In this document: one piece after another, positions 17,486 to 26,677 of the stretch
How the letters are laid out: each line of letters starts with the position of its first letter
Position numbering within the stretch: position 1 is the first letter of the stretch
Origin: CAVUCE01 sp963739985
Lineage (GTDB): Bacteria > Bacteroidota > Ignavibacteria > Ignavibacteriales > Ignavibacteriaceae
NCBI GenBank assembly: GCA_963739985.1
Contig: CAVUCE010000001.1
Span: 124,001-188,000, forward strand
Direction of reading: 5' to 3'
Length of the DNA stretch: 64,000 nt
Translations under genes and position numbers: made by a program
The notes under the pieces: generated by a model
What the model was told of the DNA's origin: nothing
What the model saw: the letters and a program-made list of their open reading frames with translations, nothing else
The model's database searches: none

Positions 17486-18904
17486 TTAGTTAATACCATG
17501 CATCATCTTTAATAAGAATCTATGAATTGCGAACAATATTATAGATGCTATTAAAGCCATCACAACAAATATTGTAAAGAAATGTGATAAACTGGAAATT
17601 TCAAAACCTAACAAATGAGTTGTGCTTCCCGGTTCCGGATAAAGAGTGCTCAACATTCCGGCTAGCCAATTTGCTGCAGCATTTGCCAGGAACCAAACTC
17701 CCATCAGTAAAGAGCCGAATTTAACCGGAGAAAGTTTTGTAACCATTGAAAGGCCAATCGGTGATAAGCTAAGTTCACCGAAAGTGTGGAGTGTATATGC
17801 GCCAACTAACCACATGGGACTTACCTTTACTCCGGTATCAGCAATTTTAGCTCCGATAACTAAAATTACAAAACCAAGAGACAATAAAAATAATCCCAAT
17901 GCCATCTTTAAAGGTGATGAAGGTTCTTTATTCTTTTCTCCAAGTTTTGTCCATATCCACGCAAAAATAGGTGCAAAAATCATGATTGCAATTGGATTGA
18001 TTGATTGGAAGAAACTAGCGGGAACAACATAATTCCCGAGCCATCCAACAACTCTATTTGTTTGTTCTTCCGCAAAGAAGGTTAATGAAACGCCAGCTTG
18101 TTCAAAAGCGGCCCAGAAAAATATTACGAAGAATGCTAAAATGAATATAACAGCTATCCTTTGTTTTTCAATTTTAGTTAGTGGTTTGTTATCTTCATTA
18201 TTCAAATCATTTTTATCACGTTTTTGAGGAACTAAACCGACTTGTTCTCCATCAGGAGTAACTAAGTATTTGTTTTTTCCAAAATAGAAAACTAAAATTC
18301 CCAAAACCATACCGATACCAGCTGCCATAAATCCAAATTTGAAATCAGCGGGATTACCGGTATCTCCTAATCCGCCGGCAATTAAAGGCGCAATTAAAGC
18401 TCCTAAATTTATTCCCATATAAAATATTGTAAAAGCGGAATCTCTTTTGTTAATGGCTTCTTTTGGATAAAGCGAGCCAACCATTGTAGAAATATTTGGT
18501 TTGAAGAAACCATTACCGATGATTAGGAAAGCTAAACCAACTATGAAAGTAATTTGTTGTGGGTTAAAAATGAAATATGAGTAAACTTCTCCGTGACCGG
18601 CTGAAGGGGAGAATAAATATCCGCTAAACATTAAACAGAATTGACCAATTGCCATCAAAATACCACCGACAATAATAGATTTTCTGTTACCCCAATATCT
18701 ATCAGCAATATATCCACCGAGTAAAGGTGTTAGATAAACCAATCCAGTGTAATAACCGTAAATAGAAGAAGTGAATGCTTTATCATAAAGAAGTGCATTA
18801 ATCATAAACAAAGCTAATATGGCTCTGTTTCCGTAATAACTAAATCGCTCCCACATTTCAGTGAAGAACAATATGTATAAACCTGTTGGGTGCTTTTTAA
18901 ACAT
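17486..18904 (-). CDS. POT/PTR-family proton-dependent peptide transporter
   Basis: 472-residue inner-membrane transporter with about 12–14 predicted helices. Signature ends of the family are present: FTEMWERFSYYGNRAIL at the N-terminus (ExxERFxYY proton/peptide site), FYMGINLGALIAPLIAGG (PTR2 signature 2) and FAEEQTNRV. Imports di- and tripeptides with protons. Shares its overall pattern with the next gene, 19180–20562, so the two form a tandem pair, but they are diverged and have separate terminator-like hairpins. The cytoplasmic loop around 225–250 is charged (QKRDKNDLNNEDNKPLTKIEK). Confidence 0.92.
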   Translation of the reverse strand: MFKKHPTGLYILFFTEMWERFSYYGNRAILALFMINALLYDKAFTSSIYGYYTGLVYLTPLLGGYIADRYWGNRKSIIVGGILMAIGQFCLMFSGYLFSPSAGHGEVYSYFIFNPQQITFIVGLAFLIIGNGFFKPNISTMVGSLYPKEAINKRDSAFTIFYMGINLGALIAPLIAGGLGDTGNPADFKFGFMAAGIGMVLGILVFYFGKNKYLVTPDGEQVGLVPQKRDKNDLNNEDNKPLTKIEKQRIAVIFILAFFVIFFWAAFEQAGVSLTFFAEEQTNRVVGWLGNYVVPASFFQSINPIAIMIFAPIFAWIWTKLGEKNKEPSSPLKMALGLFLLSLGFVILVIGAKIADTGVKVSPMWLVGAYTLHTFGELSLSPIGLSMVTKLSPVKFGSLLMGVWFLANAAANWLAGMLSTLYPEPGSTTHLLGFEISSLSHFFTIFVVMALIASIILFAIHRFLLKMMHGIN

Positions 18905-19104
18905 TAAAGAACCTCATGAGTTTTAATTATTGTAAGTGATTTTATAAGCCTTGTTAATTCTTCAATAATTTAAAAGTTATGTGATAGAAAATACAAGATC
19001 ATTTAATTGATGACAAATATAAAAGTTTTTTTCATTTTGAACTAATAAAAATTCGCGAAAATGTAAGAAAATTATAGATAAGAATTTAGAAGGGAAATGA
19101 TAAA

Positions 19105-19161
19105 GTCCCTAACCGATAACTGAAGAAGGTGAAATTTGAGAAAATGTTACCGGTTAAGGAC
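19105..19161 (-). terminator. Hairpin downstream of second POT transporter
   Basis: Arms 19105–19120 and 19146–19161 pair as GTCCYTAACCGRTAAC with two G–U pairs and a 25-nt loop. On the minus strand it is 19 bp after the stop of the gene at 19180 and is followed by TTTATCATTT. Probable terminator, without a perfect U-tract. Confidence 0.55.
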
Positions 19162-19179
19162 CTATAAATATTTAAGATT

Positions 19180-20562
19180 TTATTCCACAACTCCAGGAGT
19201 ATCCAGCAAATCAGGATTTGGTTCCGGAAGATCATCTGGTTCTGCTAAATCTTCAGCGCCATGAGTAAGAGCTTTCAGTTTCTTTAAAAATGCAATTAAG
19301 ATCAAACCAAACAAAACTGAAAACACAGCGATGCCACCAAAAATTTGTTTGTCGCCAAAACTTTGTGCAGCTTCTCCTAAAATTCCTGCGAGTTTATTTC
19401 CCAATCCAGTCATTGCAAAATAAATACCCATCATTAATGAAGCGTATTTAACCGGAGCTAATTTTGTAATGAAAGAAAGCGCTACGGGTGATGCGCAAAG
19501 TTCGCCGATAGTATGAAGAAAATATGCACCAATTAACCAGAGCATACTTGATTTTGCTAGGACGTTTCCATCAGGAGCAATTTTTGATTGAAGTGCGGCT
19601 CCGACCATAAGTACAAAACCAAGTCCCATGATTATATTTCCAATTGCCATCTTAAAAAGCGAGGAATCTTCCTTGGCTTTTTTTCTGCGTTTAATCCAGT
19701 ATGTTGCAACAGCAGTGCCAAATAAAATAATGAATAAAGGATTAACGGATTGAAACGCAGCAGCGGGAATTTCAAAACCGAAGAACATACGATCAGTTCT
19801 GCTGTTAGCATAAAGATTCATAAGACCGCCGGCTTGTTCGTAAGCTCCCCAAAATGCAACAACAATTAAAAATGATAATATTAAAACTATGACTCTATCT
19901 TTTTCAATTTTCGTTAGAGGTTTAGATTTAGCTCTTTTGCCTGTAATGTCTTTTTCACGACTCGTATGTTCGCCGACTCCTTTAAGGAATTTCCAGCCCC
20001 AAACGTAAACAATCATGCCCAAAAACATTCCAACTCCGGCAGCGCCAAAACCCGCATGCCATCCCCAAACATCAGCTATATATGCAACAACAATTCCGGC
20101 TGCAAACGCGCCAATATTTATACCTTGATAAAAGAACATGAATCCTTTATCTCTGTTAGGATCGCCTTGTTTATATAAGCCCCCTACCATAGTTGAGATG
20201 TTTGGTTTTAATCCTCCAACTCCCAAAACTATTAAAACTAATCCCGTATAAAAATATCCGGTTCCATGAAATGCAAGAATACTATGTCCGAGAACAAGTA
20301 AAATTCCACCCAGCAAAATAGTTTTCTTTTGACCAAGATATCTATCGGCAATAATTCCGCCAGGGATTGACATTACATAAACAGACATTGTGTACCATCC
20401 GTAAAGTGCTAAAGCACCAACGTTATCCCAGCCCAAACCGCCTTTTTGAGTAGTCGCAACTAGATAAAGAACAAGAATTCCACGCATTCCGTAGTAGCTA
20501 AATCTTTCCCACATTTCGGTAAAGAATAGAATATAAACTCCTTTGGGATGTTTTTTGAACAT
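19180..20562 (-). CDS. POT/PTR-family proton-dependent peptide transporter
   Basis: 460-residue peptide:proton symporter. Family landmarks: FTEMWERFSYYGMRGILVLYL (ExxERFxYY), PGGIIADRYLGQKKTILLGG, FFYQGINIGAFAAGIVVAYI and FWGAYEQAGGLMNLYA. About 14 membrane segments, with an acidic proline-rich cytoplasmic tail (GAEDLAEPDDLPEPNPD). In tandem with 17486–18904 on the same strand, 275 bp apart. Substrate preference between the two cannot be told. A peptide-fermenting or scavenging lifestyle would fit with two such carriers side by side. Confidence 0.93.
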   Translation of the reverse strand: MFKKHPKGVYILFFTEMWERFSYYGMRGILVLYLVATTQKGGLGWDNVGALALYGWYTMSVYVMSIPGGIIADRYLGQKKTILLGGILLVLGHSILAFHGTGYFYTGLVLIVLGVGGLKPNISTMVGGLYKQGDPNRDKGFMFFYQGINIGAFAAGIVVAYIADVWGWHAGFGAAGVGMFLGMIVYVWGWKFLKGVGEHTSREKDITGKRAKSKPLTKIEKDRVIVLILSFLIVVAFWGAYEQAGGLMNLYANSRTDRMFFGFEIPAAAFQSVNPLFIILFGTAVATYWIKRRKKAKEDSSLFKMAIGNIIMGLGFVLMVGAALQSKIAPDGNVLAKSSMLWLIGAYFLHTIGELCASPVALSFITKLAPVKYASLMMGIYFAMTGLGNKLAGILGEAAQSFGDKQIFGGIAVFSVLFGLILIAFLKKLKALTHGAEDLAEPDDLPEPNPDLLDTPGVVE

Positions 20563-20835
20563 TAGGAAGCCTTTCTTTTTTATGATATTAAATTAAAAGG
20601 GTTGTATTATTTTCGAATAGCATATTAGAAAATAAAAAAGTCATCAATTTTAATCGAATTACTGTAAAAGAAAATATAAGCCGGAATACCCTGTATAATA
20701 AAAGAGAATTTATAGAAAACTTTGTTTTGCACTCGTAATAAAAAGCACAAATTTTATACAAGAAATATATAATTATATTCAACCGCAAATATATGAAATT
20801 TGTTTAAGAAATAAGCATTTGATATATTTGAGCCG

Positions 20836-21585
20836 ATGAAAAAAATCCTTCAAAAATCTATTCTTATAAAGCTACTGCTTGCTTTTGGCGCATTGGTAGT
20901 GGTGTTTTATCTGCTTAATAGTGTAGTCATGCCATGGTATGTTAGTTCTCCTGAAAGACATGTTCCTAATGTAGAAGGAATGAAGGAAGAACTTGCAATT
21001 CAAGCTTTGAAAGATTCAGATATGGTTCCGGTTTTAAGCGATACAACATTCGATGAAAAGGTTCCAAAAGGCGCGGTAATTTTACAACGTCCGGAATCGG
21101 GAGAAGTTGTAAAAGTCGGACGTAGAATATATCTATTTATAAGCGGCGGTGAACCGGTTGTATCTGTCCCTGATCTAAAGGGAAAATCGATACGAGATGC
21201 CAAATTTTCTTTGGAGAGATTAGGTTTAGACTTAGGTAAAGTAGATCAAATTCAATCATCAAACCCAAAAGATATGATTTTTGATCAGCAATATGCTCCT
21301 GGAACTCCTCTGAAAAAAGGGGACTCAGTTGGAGTATCCGTAAGTGTAGGACAAGGATATGGACAGATTATTGTTCCAAATTTAATAGGGAAATCTTTAA
21401 CTGAAGCCGAAGGTATTTTGGCTGATAGTACTTTGAAAGTTGGAAAGATAAATTATCAAAGATCAATCTCATTATTACCAAATACTATTTTGGATCAATA
21501 TCCGAGCAAGGGTAATAGATTGAATCCCGGTGATCCTGTAGATTTATTTGTAACTAAGGCTTCTGAACCTTCAAATGATAATTAA
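20836..21585 (+). CDS. Membrane-anchored PASTA-domain protein
   Basis: 249-residue protein with one N-terminal transmembrane helix (about 12–30, LLLAFGALVVVFYLL) and three PASTA repeats outside (about 40–105 HVPNVEGMKEELAIQAL; 110–175 SVPDLKGKSIRDAKF; 180–243 IVPNLIGKSLTEAEG). PASTA repeats bind peptidoglycan stem peptides or nearby ligands in penicillin-binding proteins and Ser/Thr kinases, but here no enzyme domain is attached, as is common in Bacteroidota. First gene of a unit with rpe (12 bp apart) and nagA. A role in cell-wall sensing is plausible but not shown. Confidence 0.88.
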   Translation: MKKILQKSILIKLLLAFGALVVVFYLLNSVVMPWYVSSPERHVPNVEGMKEELAIQALKDSDMVPVLSDTTFDEKVPKGAVILQRPESGEVVKVGRRIYLFISGGEPVVSVPDLKGKSIRDAKFSLERLGLDLGKVDQIQSSNPKDMIFDQQYAPGTPLKKGDSVGVSVSVGQGYGQIIVPNLIGKSLTEAEGILADSTLKVGKINYQRSISLLPNTILDQYPSKGNRLNPGDPVDLFVTKASEPSNDN

Positions 21586-21597
21586 GGTAAAAATTAT

Positions 21598-22254
21598 ATG
21601 GCTTTATTAGCACCTTCAATTTTGGCTGCCGATCTAACAAACCTAAGTCAACAAATTCGTCTTGTGGAAATGGCCGGAGCTGATTGGATCCATTGCGACA
21701 TCATGGATGGACACTTTGTTCCGAATATTTCTTTCGGACCAATAATTGTTAAATCAGCTAGAAAAACTACTAATCTTCCTTTAGATGTTCATTTAATGAT
21801 AGAAAATCCCGATAAGTATCTGGAAGATTTTGTAAAAGCCGGAGCTAATTCTATTACAGTTCATCAAGAAGAAGTTATTCATTTAAATAGAACAATTAAC
21901 AAAATAAAAGACCTTGGGGCAAAGGCCGGTGTTGCTATAAATCCCGCAACTCCGGTTCATACTTTAGAATATATTGCTGAATACATTGATTTAGTTTTAA
22001 TCATGTCTGTAAATCCCGGATTCGGAGGACAAAGTTTCATTAGTAATTCTCTAAGAAAAGTTGAAGAGACGGTGAAATTACGTGAAAAATATCATGCTGA
22101 TTTTGTTATTGAGATTGATGGGGGGATTGATAGTAAGACAATAAAACCTGCACTTGATGCGGGGTGTGATGTTTTTGTCTCAGGTTCGGCAATATTTAAG
22201 GATGATAATATAGCAGCAGCGGCAACGGAATTAAAAAATTTGATTAATAAGTAG
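21598..22254 (+). CDS. rpe: Ribulose-phosphate 3-epimerase
   Basis: 218-residue TIM-barrel epimerase interconverting ribulose-5-phosphate and xylulose-5-phosphate. Motifs: LAPSILAADLTNL (catalytic start, Ser/Asp), HCDIMDGHFVPNISFGP (metal His/Asp), LDVHLMI, MSVNPGFGGQSF, and EIDGGI near the C-terminus. Full length (about 220). Twelve bp after the PASTA gene and 23 bp before nagA, all on the plus strand. Confidence 0.96.
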   Translation: MALLAPSILAADLTNLSQQIRLVEMAGADWIHCDIMDGHFVPNISFGPIIVKSARKTTNLPLDVHLMIENPDKYLEDFVKAGANSITVHQEEVIHLNRTINKIKDLGAKAGVAINPATPVHTLEYIAEYIDLVLIMSVNPGFGGQSFISNSLRKVEETVKLREKYHADFVIEIDGGIDSKTIKPALDAGCDVFVSGSAIFKDDNIAAAATELKNLINK

Positions 22255-22277
22255 AACATTATAGGAAAAATGAAGAA

Positions 22278-23441
22278 ATGAAATTAGCATTAATCGGCGG
22301 AACTATAGTAACACCTTTTAGAGTAATTGAAAATGGAACTATTCTTTGTGAGAATGGTAAAGTTTCTGAAATTGGAAGAGCCGGAGATGTTCCTGTTTTG
22401 GAAGATTGTGAAGTAATTGATGTAAGCGGTAGAAAAATTGTACCCGGATTTGTTGACTTGCTGGTTCACGGCGGAGGCGGATATGGTTTTGCTGACCCGT
22501 CTGATGGAAGTATTGAAAAAGCGAGCCGATATTTTTTGGAACATGGATCAACTTCAATTCTAGCATCTCTATTTGCAAAACCAACTGAATTGTTGTTAGC
22601 TGATTTAAGCAGAATTGCAGACTACATTGAATCTCATCCTGAATCAAATGTTCGCGGAATTCACATGGAAGGTCCTTATTTAAACAAAGCACTTAAAGGT
22701 GCTATGAATGAAAGCTACTTATGGACTCCGACTGTTGAATCATGGGATAAAATGTGGGAAGCCTCAAGAGGGCATATAAAAATCATGACAATAGCTCCTG
22801 AATTACCGGGTGCTTATGAAGTAATGAGACATGCTGCAAAAGATGGTGTCGTTTTGTCTATCGGTCACTCAATGGCAACTTACGATGAGATTGAAATTGC
22901 AATTGATAACGGAGCTGCCCATGTTACACACATGTTTAATGCAATGAGTCCATTCCATCACAGAAAACCGGGAATTATTTTAGGCGGCTTGATGAGAAAC
23001 GAGCTCAAAATTGAATTAATTGCTGATACTTTGCATGTTCATCCTGCCGTAATGGAATTATTGCTAAAAATGAAAGGCGCTAGCGGAATTGTTCTTGTAT
23101 CCGATTCGATTAGAGCCGGCGGAATGCACGAAGGTGAATATGAATTTGCTGATCAAAAAGTTTATATGAAAGCAAGCAGAGCTTTTCTTGAAGATGGGAC
23201 ACTTGCGGGAAGTACACTTACTTTGAATCGTGCAATTAGAAATATGGTTGAAACTGCAAATGCCAAAATAACCGAAGCAGTGAGAATGGCATCATTAAAC
23301 GGCGCTAAAGTTATTAGCATGGAACATAAAAAAGGAATATTGGCTGTTGGTAAAGATGCAGATATGGTTGTTCTTGATAATAGTTATGAAGTCGAAACCA
23401 CAATCATGTCGGGCAAAGTAGTTTATCAAAGAGAAGCCTAG
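22278..23441 (+). CDS. nagA: N-acetylglucosamine-6-phosphate deacetylase
   Basis: 387-residue amidohydrolase removing acetate from GlcNAc-6-phosphate, upstream of NagB. Motifs: PGFVDLLVHGGGGYGFAD, GIHMEGPYLN (metal Glu), SIGHSMATYDE and AAHVTHMFNAMSPFHHR (metal His residues), VLVSDSIRAGG (catalytic Asp). The first histidine of the HxH pair is Leu (DLLVHG), which resembles the mononuclear NagA type rather than the binuclear one. Last gene before a clear terminator. Confidence 0.94.
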   Translation: MKLALIGGTIVTPFRVIENGTILCENGKVSEIGRAGDVPVLEDCEVIDVSGRKIVPGFVDLLVHGGGGYGFADPSDGSIEKASRYFLEHGSTSILASLFAKPTELLLADLSRIADYIESHPESNVRGIHMEGPYLNKALKGAMNESYLWTPTVESWDKMWEASRGHIKIMTIAPELPGAYEVMRHAAKDGVVLSIGHSMATYDEIEIAIDNGAAHVTHMFNAMSPFHHRKPGIILGGLMRNELKIELIADTLHVHPAVMELLLKMKGASGIVLVSDSIRAGGMHEGEYEFADQKVYMKASRAFLEDGTLAGSTLTLNRAIRNMVETANAKITEAVRMASLNGAKVISMEHKKGILAVGKDADMVVLDNSYEVETTIMSGKVVYQREA

Positions 23442-23470
23442 TAATAAAATAATTTTAATTATTATGATTA

Positions 23471-23495
23471 AAGGTGGCATTTGCCGCCTTTTTTT
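23471..23495 (+). terminator. Rho-independent terminator after nagA
   Basis: GGTGGC-ATTT-GCCGCC followed by seven T. Six-pair stem with one G–U pair, tetraloop, 30 bp after the nagA stop. Confidence 0.9.
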
Positions 23496-23587
23496 ATAAA
23501 TAAAATTATATTTTGTAAAGTAGTTAGCCAAAATTATATTGTAGCATAAATTATTTTTCTCTTCTTAAAATTTGTACCGGTAATTTA

Positions 23588-24741
23588 ATGATCCAAATAG
23601 TAAATCTATCAAATAGGAAAGTCTTTAAAAAATTCAGCGGAGATTATAAAATATTCAGAGATGTTTATGAACCTGGATTATTAGCAATTGAACTTAGTGA
23701 TTTAAAAGAGGTGTTGCCGAATCTATACAAAAAATAGTTCTAAGAGAAAATGAAATCTGCTACAAGTATTTTAATCCGGAGAATAATTTAACTAATATTC
23801 TAATTCCCGGTTTACTAAATACCTTAAAGCGTATAGCAAGAAGGATTTTATCCGAAAGCGATGAAGATTTAGGCTATAGAATTGTTAACTCGATTAAGAA
23901 TTTTGATGAATATGATTCCTTAAGCTATAATATAGGAAATAAAATTTTTGATTTTGATAGAGCCTATGTAATGGGAATTCTCAACGTCACAAATGATTCA
24001 TTTTCAGATGGCGGTAAATTTACTAATCAAAGTGCAGCTCTGAATCATGCTGTTTCTATGGTTGAGCAAGGCGCAGATATTATAGATATTGGAGGAGAAT
24101 CCACAAGACCCGGAGCAAAAAGTGTTTCCGCGGAGGAAGAATTAGAAAGAGTTTTACCTGTTGTAAAGAGTTTGGTAAAAAAATATCCGGAAATCATCAT
24201 TTCTGTCGATACTATAAAAAGTTTAGTCGCGGAAGAATGCTTAAAATCCGGCGCTAAAATAATTAACGATATTAGTGGTTTAAAATTTGATCCCAGGATA
24301 GTAGATGTTGTAAAAAAGTATGAAGCATCTCTAATTATAATGCATATGAAAGGCACGCCTGAAAATATGCAAAATGATCCGGTATACGATGACTTAATTA
24401 AAGAAATTTATGAATATTTATATGTACAGACTTCAATTGCAGCAAAAAAGAAAATTGAGAGTATATTCGTAGATCCCGGAATTGGTTTTGGCAAAACTGT
24501 AGAACATAATTTTGAAATATTAAATAGATTGGAAGATTTTAAAAGTCTTGGCTATCCAATTTTAACCGGAGTTTCAAGAAAATCATTCATCGGGAAGACC
24601 TTAAATCTAAAAGTTGAAGAAAGAGATACAGCAACTGCTGTAATTGATACTTTGGCTGTGAGAAATGGTGCAAGAATTATTAGAACGCATAACGTGAAAA
24701 ATGGTGTTCAAGTTTGTAAATTGGTAAATCATATTAACTAG
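23588..24741 (+). CDS. folP: Dihydropteroate synthase with N-terminal extension, interrupted by a -1 frameshift
   Basis: FolP joins p-aminobenzoate to dihydropterin pyrophosphate in folate synthesis. The catalytic TIM barrel is open from 23971: MGILNVTNDSFSDGGKF, DIGGESTRPGAKSVS, IISVDTIKS, INDISGL, FVDPGIGFGKT, GVSRKSFIG. The coding sequence is longer than this: an ATG at 23588 opens a 49-codon frame (MIQIVNLSNRKVF … AIELSDLK…) that stops at 23735–23737, and the FolP frame is open without a start from 23702 onward. Moving back one base after the AAA at 23705–23707 joins them (SDLK–RGVAESIQKIV) into a 384-residue protein. Its N-terminal 125 residues have the length and pattern (PGLLNTLKRIARRI…) of the extension in many delta-proteobacterial FolP proteins. 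Frameshift is either programmed, a mutation or an assembly error. First gene before cdaA (8 bp). Confidence 0.85.
23701..23707 (+). other. Slippery heptamer T-TTA-AAA at the folP frame change
   Basis: In the upstream frame (GAT TTA AAA GAG) the heptamer has the canonical X-XXY-YYZ form for -1 ribosomal slippage, exactly where the FolP-like similarity moves to the -1 frame. No strong downstream hairpin or properly placed upstream Shine–Dalgarno stimulator is evident; AGAGG follows directly. The 0-frame stop is 28 bp further on. Confidence 0.5.
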
Positions 24742-24749
24742 AGTTTTTA

Positions 24750-25568
24750 ATGTTCGAACTTTTTAAAATCGGATTTTTAACTGTTACTTTTACCGATATT
24801 GTTGATATCGCTATTGTATCATTTATTGTGTATAAACTTTACACTTTACTTAAAGGAACAATAGCTGCCCAGATATTTATGGGATTGATGATTGTACTGG
24901 TTTTATCTTTCGGCGCACAAGCGGCAAATTTGAAAGCGCTTAGTTGGTTACTAAAATTAGTAACCGATATTTGGGTAATAGCATTTGTAATATTATTCCA
25001 GCCGGAGATAAGAAGATTATTAGTTATTGTTGCCAGAAATCCCTTTATAAAATTATTTGTAAAATCCGATTCACCGCACACAGCGTCCTTAATAGCTGAT
25101 GCTGCTTTTGAACTTTCACAACATCAACATGGTGCATTAATAGTAATTATAAAATCTACCGGTATTCGCGGCTATACTGAAACCGGTGAAATAATGAATG
25201 CAAAATTAAGTGTACCTCTATTACGAAATTTGTTTTTCCCCAGATCGCCAATGCATGATGGCGCAGTAATTGTAAAAAATAATGTAATTGAAGCGGCCAG
25301 ATGCACTCTTCCTCTTTCAACTACCACTACTGTAGATGGCGAATCTTTGGGAATGAGACATCGCGCTGGTTTAGGTATTACAGAACAAGCCGATGTAATA
25401 AGCGTAATAGTTTCGGAAGAAACCGGTAGTATTTCTATAGCCGAGGACGGTAATATGGTAAGAGGATTATCTAAAGAAGCTCTAAGAAAACGTCTATCTG
25501 TTGCCTTTAAATCCCCTGTTGTTAAAGGTTGGAGAGGTTTCATTGAACAATATTTCAAAAAAGTTTAA
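24750..25568 (+). CDS. cdaA: Diadenylate cyclase (c-di-AMP synthase)
   Basis: 272-residue membrane-bound cyclase making c-di-AMP from two ATP. Three N-terminal membrane helices (about 10–100), then the DAC domain (about 105–240) with the catalytic MHDGAVIV (DGA) and RHRAGLGIT (RHR) motifs. Normal CdaA length. Eight bp after folP and overlapping the next gene by 26 bp, a gene order often seen in Bacteroidota/Chlorobi. No CdaR-type YbbR protein is adjacent. Confidence 0.95.
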   Translation: MFELFKIGFLTVTFTDIVDIAIVSFIVYKLYTLLKGTIAAQIFMGLMIVLVLSFGAQAANLKALSWLLKLVTDIWVIAFVILFQPEIRRLLVIVARNPFIKLFVKSDSPHTASLIADAAFELSQHQHGALIVIIKSTGIRGYTETGEIMNAKLSVPLLRNLFFPRSPMHDGAVIVKNNVIEAARCTLPLSTTTTVDGESLGMRHRAGLGITEQADVISVIVSEETGSISIAEDGNMVRGLSKEALRKRLSVAFKSPVVKGWRGFIEQYFKKV

Positions 25569-26211
25569 GGTTGCTGCTGTAATTCCGTTTTATAATGAAG
25601 AACAATTCATTGAGAAGATTATTCTTGAAACTCTTCCGTTTGTTGATATTGTAATTGCAGTAGATGACGGCTCCACTGACAATTCAGTTTTAAGCATACC
25701 CAAAAATAAAAAAATAGTTGTTGTTTCATATCCCAAAAATAAAGGGAAAGGCTTTGCTCTTAAAAAAGGATTTGAAGCGAGTATAAAATTAAAAACAGAT
25801 ATTACAATTACGTTGGATGCAGATTTTCAACATCAGCCAAACTACATACCTAATTTAATTTCTGAATTAAAAACTTATGATATTGTAATTGGAAACCGGC
25901 TCAGCAGTTTAAATAAAATGCCGCTTCATAGAATAATGAGCAATCGTCTCACTTCATTTTTGTTAAGTTTAAAGACCAAGCAGCGAATACTTGACAGTCA
26001 ATGCGGTTTTAGAGCATTTAAAACTAAGATACTGGATATGATAATGCCGAGTTTTGATGGTTTTGAAGCAGAAAGTGAAATTATTGTATTAGCTGCACGA
26101 AATAATTTTAATATAGGATTTTGTTATATTCCAACTATATACGGTGAAGAAAAAAGTAAAATGAGATCTATGCAAACTATTAAAGGATTCTTGAAAGTTA
26201 TTACAAAATGA
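25543..26211 (+). CDS. Family 2 glycosyltransferase
   Basis: About 222-residue GT-A fold glycosyltransferase: VAAVIPFYNEEQFIEKII, VDDGSTDNSV, ALKKGFEAS, TLDADFQHQPNYIP (DxD-like metal site) and SQCGFRAFKTKIL, the pattern of DPM1/polyprenyl-phosphate mannosyl- or glucosyltransferases without C-terminal membrane helices. A longer frame is open from 25501, but the TTG at 25543 has GGAGAGG five bases upstream and no other start does, so I place the start there, overlapping cdaA by 26 bp. Cytoplasmic or membrane-peripheral; the sugar and acceptor are unknown. Confidence 0.85.
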   Translation: MNNISKKFKVAAVIPFYNEEQFIEKIILETLPFVDIVIAVDDGSTDNSVLSIPKNKKIVVVSYPKNKGKGFALKKGFEASIKLKTDITITLDADFQHQPNYIPNLISELKTYDIVIGNRLSSLNKMPLHRIMSNRLTSFLLSLKTKQRILDSQCGFRAFKTKILDMIMPSFDGFEAESEIIVLAARNNFNIGFCYIPTIYGEEKSKMRSMQTIKGFLKVITK

Positions 26212-26217
26212 TTCATT

Positions 26218-26664
26218 ATGGCTGCGAATAAATGGGAAATAAAGGGCTTAAAAAAAACAACCCGTCTTTGTGAAACTTCATCATTAGTGCTGAATAAAAG
26301 AGTGAAGGTTCTTAAGAAGAGTATTAAATCCTATCTGGAAGAAAATACTCCGGAAAACCTTCATCAAATAAGAATTGCATTAAGAAGAGTGCGCTACAAT
26401 ATGGAGTTATTTGTAATATGTTTTGATAAGAAGAAATTTTTAATATTTTATAATCTTATTAAGTTACTTCAAGATTTAACCGGAACCGCGAGGGATTTGG
26501 ACGTATTAGAGGAAAATTTCAAATCTTATTTTAATAAAGATGAAGAGAACGCTGAATTAAAACTTATAAATCAGAAAAAGAGTGATTTGAAGCATCAGCT
26601 AGAAGCGGATTTAACCGGATTTCTTAAAAGTAAAGAACTAAAAGATTTCCAGAAAATGCTTTAA
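26218..26664 (+). CDS. Short CHAD-domain protein
   Basis: 148-residue helical protein with the CHAD signature: ENLHQIRIALRRVRYNMELF (conserved histidine and arginines), LIKLLQDLTGTARDLDVL. CHAD domains bind inorganic polyphosphate through the basic helices. It is about half the usual domain length, so it may represent a single four-helix bundle or a C-terminally shortened form; its frame closes cleanly just before the next gene's ribosome-binding site. Position between GT2 and UPF0173 genes in one operon. Confidence 0.8.
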   Translation: MAANKWEIKGLKKTTRLCETSSLVLNKRVKVLKKSIKSYLEENTPENLHQIRIALRRVRYNMELFVICFDKKKFLIFYNLIKLLQDLTGTARDLDVLEENFKSYFNKDEENAELKLINQKKSDLKHQLEADLTGFLKSKELKDFQKML

Positions 26665-26677
26665 ACCGGAGGCAAAC

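Noticed and set aside
25501..25542. Upstream extension of the GT2 glycosyltransferase (MPLNPLLLKVGEVS)
   Set aside because: It is the out-of-frame reading of the cdaA end; the TTG at 25543 has the only good ribosome-binding site.
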